This document shows positions 1 to 5,890 of a stretch of 21,846 nucleotides of DNA, in pieces (the first letter of the stretch is position 1; each line of letters begins with the position of its first letter). Source of the DNA: Ga0077536 sp943370145. GTDB taxonomy: Bacteria > Pseudomonadota > Gammaproteobacteria > Ga0077536. A program made the translations under genes and the position numbers. Location of the stretch: contig CALRPY020000071.1 in the NCBI GenBank assembly GCA_943370145.1, forward strand, positions 1 through 21,846. Direction: 5' to 3'. The notes below the pieces were generated by a model. It was not told the origin of the DNA, did no database searches, and saw only the letters and a list, made by a program, of their open reading frames with translations.

Positions 1-273
1 CTTGCGATGCTGGTCATCGACAAGTCGCTCGACACCATCAACGCGAATCGCGCGACGATCGGCGCGAAGCTTAACCGCCTGGAAGGCGTGGTGCGCAACC
101 TCGACAACGTGCGTGAAAACGTGTCGGCCGCGCGCAGCCGCATCCAGGATGCGGACTTCGCCGAGGAAACCGCCCGCATGACGCGCTCGCAGATCCTGCA
201 GCAGGCCGGCACCGCGATGGTCGCCCAGGCCAACCAGGCGCCGCAGGGCGTGCTCGCGCTGCTGGGTCGCTGA
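1..273 (+). CDS. fliC: Flagellin, C-terminal part (5' end outside window)
   Basis: Only the last 90 codons are present, and the frame is already open at base 1. The product matches the conserved C-terminal D0/D1 helices of bacterial flagellin. Visible hallmarks are the LDTINANRATIGAKLNRLE helix, the SAARSRIQDADFAEETARMT segment and the ILQQAGTAMVAQANQ segment, with a short end QGVLALLGR. In the assembled filament these helices pack in the core with the N-terminal D0/D1 region, and the extreme C-terminus is also used for FliS/FliC chaperone and export contacts (family knowledge). The stop is at 271-273. No U-tract terminator is obvious after it. The gene converges on the ABC exporter. The name fliC rests on the family only; a genome may carry several flagellin paralogues. 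Confidence 0.93.
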   Translation, partial: LAMLVIDKSLDTINANRATIGAKLNRLEGVVRNLDNVRENVSAARSRIQDADFAEETARMTRSQILQQAGTAMVAQANQAPQGVLALLGR

Positions 274-319
274 GGCTGGTTCGAGGGACGGGGCAACAGC
301 GCTTGGCCGTGTCACGGGA

Positions 320-354
320 TCCCGGATTGCGCGTGCCGCTCCACCCGGGCTACG
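320..354. repeat. REP-like intergenic hairpin repeat
   Basis: The spacer between flagellin and the ABC exporter (274-488) holds a stretch reading TCCCGGATTGCG, then GTGCCGCTCCA, then CCCGGGCTACG. The CCCGG at 321-325 pairs with CCGGG at 345-349. The wording resembles the TCCCGGATTGCGCT...CCGGGCTACG repeats scattered between genes in many high-GC Proteobacteria (recalled resemblance, not searched). It may act as a weak bidirectional terminator or mRNA 3'-end stabiliser for the two convergent genes. Nothing else is recognisable in this spacer. Confidence 0.5.
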
Positions 355-488
355 CAGGCCGCGCGAGTGACCTTCCTTCACAGCAACCGGCGTTGTAATC
401 CGAAGCCTGACGGGCGCCTGGCTGCGCGACATGTGGGTCGAACAAGCGCACCTTGCAGGCTGCCGCGTCTGGCGCGCGATTGTAGAGA

Positions 489-2294
489 TCAGGCTTCGCC
501 GTACAAGCGCGCGTAGACGCCACCCTGCCGTACCAACTGCTCGTGCCGCCCATGCTCGACGATGCGGCCGGCATCGAACACGCACACGCGGTCCGCTTCC
601 TTAACCGCCGAGAGGCGATGGGCGACGATCAGCATCGTGCGGCCGGCGAGGCGACGGCGCAGTGCGTCGTGGATGCGCGCCTCGGTCTGCTGATCGAGCG
701 CGGACGTCGCCTCGTCGAGGATCACGATGTTCGGGTCTGCGAGCAGCAGGCGTGCGATCGCGAGCCGCTGGCGTTGCCCACCCGACAGGCGAATCCCGTC
801 ACGGCCGATCATCGTCGCCAGCCCCTGTGGCATCCCGGCCACGAAATCCGCCAGCTCGGCATCGCGCAGCGCCGACCACAGCGCGACGTCTTCATGGGGC
901 ACGCCCAGGGTCAGGTTGTTGCGGACGGTGTCGTTGAAGAGGGCGGGATGCTGCAGCACCGTGCCGACGTGGGCGCGCACGCGTTCGAAGCCGATCTCCG
1001 TGACCGGCACGTCGTCGAAACGGACTTCGCCGGCCTCGGGCGAGTAGAGGCCGAGGATCACCTGCACCAGCGTCGACTTGCCGCCGCCGCTCGCGCCGAC
1101 CACCGCGACACGCTCGCCGCGCGCGATGGCGAGGTCGATGCCGTCCAGCACCAGGGGGCCATCGCCGTAGCGGAAGCGGATGCCGTGCAGGGACAGCGCG
1201 TTCGTGCGCGTGCCGGCGAAGGGGTCGCGCAGCGCCGGGTACTGCGGTTCCTGGCGCAGCGCGAGCAGGCGATTGATGCGCTCGAGCGCCGCGCGTGCCC
1301 CCTGCCAGCTGACCTGCAGGGAGAAGATGGTGTCGACCGGGCCCAGCATGAACCACAGGTAACCGAAGACCGCGATCATCTGGCCGAGGCTCAGCGACGA
1401 GAACGCGACCATCAGCATCGCGACGGCGCGGAAGACGTCGATGCCGATCAGGAAGACCGCGAAGGACAGTCGCCCCGCGGCGTCACTCTTCCAGGAGAAT
1501 GCCGCGGCATGGATGCGGATCTCGCGCGCCAGCCCGATGACGTGATCGATGTAATGCCGCTCGCGGTTCGCCGCGCGCAACTGGTGAATCGCCTCGAGCG
1601 TTTCCGTCAGCGCTTCCTGGAAGGCCTGCAGCGCGGCGTTCTCGCGCTTCTTGAGTTCCTTGGTCTTGCGCGCGATGACCACGGTGAAATACACCGTCAC
1701 CGGGTTCATCACGATGATGAACAGCGCGAGTTGCCAGTGCATCCACAGCAGCACGGCGGATGCGCCGAACAGCGTCAGCACGGCGACGAGCAGACGGCTG
1801 AGCGTCTCGCCCGTGAACTGGTCTATGGTCCCGAGGTCGACGACCAGGTGCGAGGACACCGTGCCGCCGCCAAGCCCCTCGTACTCCGCCATCGACACCT
1901 TTTCCAGCCGGCGCAGCAGCCGGCGCCGCAGCGTGAAGATCAGCGCCTTCGACACCCGCGAGAACTCGCGCTGCTGCCACACCTGGAGCACCAGGCTGCC
2001 GATCCGGAACAGGATGGTGACCACCAGCATCGCGAGCACATAGCCCACCGCGTTGTGCCACGCGCCCGGCAGGCAGGCATCCAGCGCCGCGACCAGCCTT
2101 CCCGGCTTGCCGAGCAGGACCTCGTCGACGAGCAGCGGCATCAGCAGCGGCACCGGCACGGACAGCGCCGCCGCGGCGATTGCGATCAGGTGCGCGATGA
2201 CCAGGCGCCGCCGGTGCGGCAGGGCCAGCGCGAAGATGTCACGCCAGGCGTAGCTGGCGGGGACGGCCTGGGCCGCGGCGGCAGGGTCGTTCAA
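489..2294 (-). CDS. ABC exporter, fused permease/ATPase
   Basis: A half-transporter of the ABCB/MsbA type that should dimerise in the inner membrane and export a lipid, peptide or drug using ATP. The N-terminal half is hydrophobic with about six membrane segments (residues roughly 25-310). The C-terminal half is a complete nucleotide-binding domain: Walker A GASGGGKST near residue 398, Q-loop VLQHPALF, signature LSGGQRQRLAIAR near 502, Walker B IVILDEATSALD near 522 and H-loop IVAHRLSA near 555. I chose a TTG start at 2294 (protein beginning M/L-NDPAAAAQ) because AGGAA lies 9 bases upstream. An in-frame ATG at 2396 would add 34 residues that look like arginine-rich non-coding sequence. The substrate cannot be inferred: there is no C39 peptidase domain, and no membrane-fusion partner is adjacent. 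Confidence 0.9.
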   Translation of the reverse strand: MNDPAAAAQAVPASYAWRDIFALALPHRRRLVIAHLIAIAAAALSVPVPLLMPLLVDEVLLGKPGRLVAALDACLPGAWHNAVGYVLAMLVVTILFRIGSLVLQVWQQREFSRVSKALIFTLRRRLLRRLEKVSMAEYEGLGGGTVSSHLVVDLGTIDQFTGETLSRLLVAVLTLFGASAVLLWMHWQLALFIIVMNPVTVYFTVVIARKTKELKKRENAALQAFQEALTETLEAIHQLRAANRERHYIDHVIGLAREIRIHAAAFSWKSDAAGRLSFAVFLIGIDVFRAVAMLMVAFSSLSLGQMIAVFGYLWFMLGPVDTIFSLQVSWQGARAALERINRLLALRQEPQYPALRDPFAGTRTNALSLHGIRFRYGDGPLVLDGIDLAIARGERVAVVGASGGGKSTLVQVILGLYSPEAGEVRFDDVPVTEIGFERVRAHVGTVLQHPALFNDTVRNNLTLGVPHEDVALWSALRDAELADFVAGMPQGLATMIGRDGIRLSGGQRQRLAIARLLLADPNIVILDEATSALDQQTEARIHDALRRRLAGRTMLIVAHRLSAVKEADRVCVFDAGRIVEHGRHEQLVRQGGVYARLYGEA

Positions 2295-2548
2295 TCTGCG
2301 GGATTCCTGTGCTGGACCGACGATTGTACGCTGCTGACAGCGCCGCGGACCGCGCACTGAGGCCTGTTCCCAGCCGTCGGGCCACCTGCCGGGCAAGCTG
2401 CCCTGATTCGTTGAATGCTTGCGCGGGCACGGTCCTGCGCGAAGTTCCGCAGCGGGCGCCGGATGGGCCTCGGCCGGAGGCTTGCAGAATGAGTGAAAAT
2501 AAATCGGACACGGCAGGATTATTGGCGTATGGTGCTCTCGACTCGCTT

Positions 2549-2728
2549 TTTCCGGTGCTGAAAGCCGGAAATCCTCTCGAAGCCTCCCCTCGGTTTAGCC
2601 CCCGGTCGCTTGGTCAGGGGAATGGCATAGCCCTTCCACGCCAGTCCGGTGCCCCTGATTTCGTGCAGGTGGACCATGGCACCGCAACCTGTCGAACACC
2701 GCACGTTATTTAATTTTGTGAGATTTGA
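2549..2728 (+). promoter_or_regulatory. Hairpin-rich leader upstream of the RRM gene
   Basis: The 434 bp between the divergent ABC exporter and RRM genes has no convincing gene. Its right part carries three successive inverted repeats. TTTCCGG 2549-2555 pairs with CCGGAAA 2565-2571. TCAGGGG 2614-2620 pairs with CCCCTGA 2652-2658. CAGGT 2666-2670 pairs with ACCTG 2687-2691. An A/T-rich stretch (2705-2728) follows, which is striking in this GC-rich window and contains the weak ribosome site GTGAG. The layout suggests a structured 5' leader controlling translation of the RNA-binding protein, for example by temperature or autoregulation. That is inference; no known Rfam element was recognised and no promoter was securely placed. 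Confidence 0.4.
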
Positions 2729-3007
2729 ATGAATATTTACGTGGGCAACCTTGCATACACCGTCACCTCCGATGATCTTCGCGAACTGTTCGCCGCTTCC
2801 GGCGAAGTCAGCAGCGCGTCCGTGATCACCGACAAGTTTTCCGGCGACTCGAAGGGCTTCGGCTTCGTCGAGATGCCGAACAACGCGGAAGCGAACGCTG
2901 CCATTCGCAGCCTCAACGAAACCGCGCTGAAGGGCCGTAACATCCGCTGCAACGAAGCCAAGCCCCGCGAAACCGGTGGCCGCCCGCAGCAGCGCCGCCC
3001 GTACTAA
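2729..3007 (+). CDS. Small RRM-type RNA-binding protein
   Basis: A 92-residue single RNA-recognition-motif protein. RNP2 is IYVGNL (residues 3-8) and RNP1 is KGFGFVEM (about 47-54), with the expected beta-alpha-beta spacing between them. The tail RETGGRPQQRRPY is short, basic and glutamine/arginine-rich. This matches the bacterial Rbp/RRM family, often cold- or stress-inducible proteins that bind single-stranded RNA through the aromatic residues of the RNP motifs. The gene is monocistronic: it is preceded by a long, structured, partly AT-rich leader and followed 22 bases later by a strong intrinsic terminator. The start is the ATG after GTGAGATTTGA. The isolated unit and its leader suggest regulation at the RNA level (inference). 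Confidence 0.93.
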   Translation: MNIYVGNLAYTVTSDDLRELFAASGEVSSASVITDKFSGDSKGFGFVEMPNNAEANAAIRSLNETALKGRNIRCNEAKPRETGGRPQQRRPY

Positions 3008-3028
3008 GCGCTTCGGCGCTCGGTAATG

Positions 3029-3066
3029 AAAGCCCGGTTGCCTCTGGCAACCGGGCTTTTCTTTTT
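3029..3066 (+). terminator. Intrinsic terminator of the RRM gene
   Basis: A perfect 12-bp stem (AGCCCGGTTGCC 3031-3042, GGCAACCGGGCT 3046-3057) with a TCT loop is followed by TTTTCTTTTT. Flanking AA/TT extends the stem to 14 bp. This is a classical Rho-independent terminator. Just upstream, overlapping the stop codon, AGCGC-TTCG-GCGCT (3007-3020) forms a second small hairpin with a stable C(UUCG)G tetraloop. In the minus direction the stem is followed only by TTTC, so termination of the converging acyl-CoA dehydrogenase message here would be weaker. Confidence 0.95.
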
Positions 3067-3130
3067 GATGGGGTCGTCAATTCCGCCGTCCAGGCAGCCC
3101 CGTGTCGCCAGCCGGACCTTCGGACCCGGT

Positions 3131-4267
3131 TCAGGCCGCGCCCAGCTGGCGCGCAATGACCATCCGCTGCACGTCGCTCGTGCCCTCATAGATCTGGCAC
3201 ACGCGCACGTCGCGATAGATGCGTTCGACGGGGAAGTCATCCACGTAGCCGTAACCGCCGTGGATCTGGATTGCATCGGAGCAGACCTGTTCCGCCATCT
3301 CGGAGGCGAACAGTTTCGCCATCGACGCCTCGCGCAGGCAGGGCTGGCCGGCGTCGCGCAGTGACGCGGCGTGCAGCACCATCTGGCGCGCGACCTCGAC
3401 TTTCGTCGCCATGTCGGCGAGACGGAAGGCGACGGCCTGGTGCTCGTTCAGGGGCACACCGAAGGAGGTCCGTTCGCCGGCATAGCGCACGGCGGACTCC
3501 AGCGCCGCGCGCGCCATGCCTATCGCCTGTGCGGCAATGCCGATGCGGCCGCCTTCCAGGTTCGACAGGGCGATCCTGTAGCCTTCGCCTTCCTTGCCCA
3601 GCAGGTTCGCCGCCGGGATTTCGCAGTCCTCGAAATTGATTGACGCGGTGTCCGACGCGCGCTGCCCCATCTTGTGCTCGAGGCGGGCGACGCGGTAGCC
3701 CGGGTTGTCGGTCGGCACGATGAATGCGCTGATGCCGCGCTTGCCCGCCTCCGGGTCGGTCACCGCGAACACGATTGCCACGCTCGCGTGCTTGCCGGAG
3801 GTGATGAACTGCTTGGTGCCGTTGAGCACCCAGCCGTCGGCCGTGCGGGTGGCGCGCGTGCGGATGGCGGCGGCATCCGAGCCGGCGTGTGGCTCCGTCA
3901 GGCAGAAGGCGCCCAGCCACTCGCCGCGGGCCAGCGGCCGCAGGTAACGCGCCTTCTGTTCGTCAGTGCCGTAGCGCAGGAGCGGCATGCAGCAGACCGA
4001 ATTCTGGACGCTCATGATCGTCGAGGTCGCGCCGTCGCCGGCTGCGATTTCCTCGATGGCCAGCGCCATCGCGACGTTGTCGGCGCCGGCGCCGTCCCAT
4101 TCCGGCGGCACCAGCATGCCCAGCAGTCCCAGTTCGCCCATGGCCTTCAGCGCCGCCGCCGGAAAGGTCTCATCGCGATCCCAGGCCGCGGCGTGTGGCG
4201 CGAGGTGGTCTTGCGCGAAACGGCGGGCCGTCTCGCGAATCATGGTCTGGTCGTCGTTCAGCAGCAT
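3131..4267 (-). CDS. Acyl-CoA dehydrogenase (short-chain type)
   Basis: A 378-residue FAD enzyme that removes hydrogens from the alpha-beta bond of an acyl-CoA and passes electrons to ETF, in beta-oxidation or branched-chain amino acid breakdown. It has the full family layout: an N-terminal helical domain, the middle-domain signature FCLTEPHAGSDA, and a C-terminal domain ending in IQIHGGYGYVDDFPVERIYR and IYEGTSDVQR. The glutamate of YEGTS (residue 361) sits where short-chain and isobutyryl-type enzymes keep the catalytic base. The start is the ATG at 4267 (MLLNDDQTMI), preceded by AGGACGA; an in-frame ATG at 4318 is less likely. It stands alone, divergent from the cNMP/DUF1003 gene, with no ETF or enoyl-CoA hydratase nearby, so the exact acyl substrate is open. 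Confidence 0.95.
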   Translation of the reverse strand: MLLNDDQTMIRETARRFAQDHLAPHAAAWDRDETFPAAALKAMGELGLLGMLVPPEWDGAGADNVAMALAIEEIAAGDGATSTIMSVQNSVCCMPLLRYGTDEQKARYLRPLARGEWLGAFCLTEPHAGSDAAAIRTRATRTADGWVLNGTKQFITSGKHASVAIVFAVTDPEAGKRGISAFIVPTDNPGYRVARLEHKMGQRASDTASINFEDCEIPAANLLGKEGEGYRIALSNLEGGRIGIAAQAIGMARAALESAVRYAGERTSFGVPLNEHQAVAFRLADMATKVEVARQMVLHAASLRDAGQPCLREASMAKLFASEMAEQVCSDAIQIHGGYGYVDDFPVERIYRDVRVCQIYEGTSDVQRMVIARQLGAA

Positions 4268-4502
4268 CGTATCGTCGTCCTGTCTGGGCACTGGCCGTGG
4301 GGGCCTGCAGTGTATCAAACGGTCGCTGTCCGCCCCACGTGGACCGGCCGACCGTGCACGCTACGTCCGGTATGCCCGGCCGGACCAGTGACGCCGTCGG
4401 GTCCGCACTGTTCGCCAAAGGCCTGCAGTAAGCTAGGCAGGAGGCTGGGCCCACGCGGCGTGCGGGCCCGGCGCGGCAATCCGCTCACCGCGAGGAGGTG
4501 CT

Positions 4503-5339
4503 ATGGCTTTCGATCCGTCGATACTCAGGGAAGTGCAGATGTTCAAGCTGTTCGACGAGGACGAGCTGCGCGAACTGTGTGCGGAAATCGAGGAGCGCCA
4601 CTACGTCGCGGGGCAGACCATCTTCCGGCTCGGCGACCCGGGCGGCGCCATGCACGTGGTGCTGTCGGGGCGCGTGGAGCTGTTCATCGCCGACCATGAC
4701 GGCCGGCGCGCGCTGGTCGGGAGCGCCGAGGCCGGTGAAATCTTCGGCGAGTTCTCGCTGTTCGACAATGAAGCGCGCTCCGCCAGCGCGATTGCCGTGG
4801 TGCCGACCCGAACCGTCTGCATCGAACGCGAAGACCTGACCCTGCTGTTCACCAGGAAGCCGCAGGCGGCGCTCGACATCCTGGCCGTGCTGTCCCGCCG
4901 CCTGCGGCGCACCGACCTGATGCTGGCCGAGCACATGGCCCCCAATGCCAACGCCGTGATCGAGGAGAAGGCGACGCTCGGGGACCGCATCGCGGACGGC
5001 GTCGCCCGCGTCGGCGGCTCCTGGGCCTTCATCAACACCTTTACCGTCGTGCTGATAGTCTGGATGGGCCTCAACACCTGGCAGTGGTTCGGCATGCCGA
5101 CCTTCGACCCGCCGCCCTTCATCGGCTTGAACCTGCTGCTGTCGACCATCGCCGCCTTGCAGGCGCCCGTCATCATGATGAGCCAGAACCGCCAGGACGC
5201 GAAGGACAGGGTCAGGGCCGATATCGAGTACGAGGTCAACCTGCGCGCGGAGATGGGTGTCCGCGAACTTCAGGCCAAGGTCGACACGATGAAGGAGGAA
5301 CTGATCGACCTGCTGGTTGCCGTGCGCGACCGGCGTTGA
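4503..5339 (+). CDS. Cyclic-nucleotide-binding domain plus DUF1003 membrane protein
   Basis: A 278-residue protein in two parts. Residues about 12-125 are a Crp/cNMP-binding beta-roll (IFRLGDPGGAMHVVLSGRVE, then GEIFGEFSLFDNEARSASA in the phosphate-cassette region). Residues about 155-278 match DUF1003: two membrane helices (about 176-196 and 206-227) joined by a short loop with NTWQWFGMPTFDPPPF, then a charged cytoplasmic tail rich in coiled-coil-like heptads. There is no helix-turn-helix, so this is not a transcription factor; it is probably a membrane protein gated or modulated by a nucleotide. The start has a near-perfect AGGAGG at 4493-4498. A GC-rich hairpin (GGGCCC arms, 4447-4469) lies in the leader. 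A hybrid kinase follows on the same strand after a receiver relic. The ligand and the role of DUF1003 are unknown. Confidence 0.88.
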   Translation: MAFDPSILREVQMFKLFDEDELRELCAEIEERHYVAGQTIFRLGDPGGAMHVVLSGRVELFIADHDGRRALVGSAEAGEIFGEFSLFDNEARSASAIAVVPTRTVCIEREDLTLLFTRKPQAALDILAVLSRRLRRTDLMLAEHMAPNANAVIEEKATLGDRIADGVARVGGSWAFINTFTVVLIVWMGLNTWQWFGMPTFDPPPFIGLNLLLSTIAALQAPVIMMSQNRQDAKDRVRADIEYEVNLRAEMGVRELQAKVDTMKEELIDLLVAVRDRR

Positions 5340-5370
5340 GCCGGCGTGCCGGGCCCAGCGTCCGGCAAAG

Positions 5371-5391
5371 CCGCCAGCGTGACGCTGGCGG
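5371..5391. repeat. Perfect 9-bp hairpin at the left edge of the receiver relic
   Basis: CCGCCAGCG (5371-5379), TGA, CGCTGGCGG (5383-5391) form a perfect stem, 32 bases after the stop of the cNMP/DUF1003 gene. The right arm is part of the receiver-derived sequence (shared with 8231-8239); the left arm is not. There is no following T-run, so it is not a standard terminator, but it could stop exonucleases or mark the rearrangement junction. Confidence 0.6.
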
Positions 5392-5690
5392 AGAATGGGC
5401 GTGAGGCGGTGAACGCGTATGAGCCGGGGGCGGTTTGATCTGGGGCTCATCGACATTCACATGCCCGAGCTGCGGGCTGCGGTTGGCGCGGGAGATCCGG
5501 GCACTGGAGGCATCGAACGGGACGCTCCTGCCGCTGATGGCGTTGACGGCGTGCGCGTTCCAGGACGATCGCGCGCGGGCGGCGTAAGCGCAGATGGAAG
5601 CGCCGGTGCCGAAGCCGGCCAACAGCGCGACCTCGCTCGCGGCGGTCGCGCGTGGCGTGCGGCAGGCGCGGGCAGCGTCGCGGGACCGCT
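5379..5690 (+). pseudogene. Decayed fragment of a response-regulator receiver domain
   Basis: This stretch is an obvious imperfect copy of the last third of the hybrid kinase gene (about 8227-8540). Long blocks are identical or nearly so, for example GGTTTGATCTGGGGCTCATC and GAGATCCGGGC. Translated piecewise it gives VTLAENGREAVNAYEPG, RFDLGLIDIHMPEL and EIRALEASNGTLLPLMALTA, which are the receiver's phospho-Asp strand and its neighbours. It is broken: one extra G in a G-run (near 5428) shifts the frame to a TGA, a gap after MPEL shifts it again, and TAA at 5585-5587 replaces a GAA codon. The phospho-Asp codon survives, but the ED-acidic-pair half of the domain is absent. It lies directly upstream of the intact kinase, so it is most simply the remnant of a tandem duplicate. 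From 5691 to 5890 I see nothing recognisable. Confidence 0.85.
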
Positions 5691-5890
5691 GCCCCTGATG
5701 CGAGTCCACGAGCGTGGCGCGGGCCGGTCGCTGCGCTGGACTAAGCGTTCCCGGTGCAGTACAAGGCGAGCTGCCTGACTCTTCCCTGGCAGGACGGGGA
5801 ATGCGGGCATTGCGGTGGCCCGTCCGCCACACCAGATTCCCCACACGATTCACATTGACGGGAGCCCGGGCGAGTCGCCGACCAGTGCTG

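Noticed and set aside
543..2360. 605-codon open frame on the plus strand opposite the ABC exporter
   Set aside because: It is a mirror of a high-GC coding region, rich in Arg/Gln/His/Asp with no domain, while the opposite strand encodes a complete ABC protein with all motifs.
5419..5778. Open frame beginning ATGAGCCGGGGG over the receiver relic
   Set aside because: It starts with the receiver peptide RFDLGLIDIHMPEL and then leaves the frame of the homologous sequence; it is explained as a pseudogene fragment.
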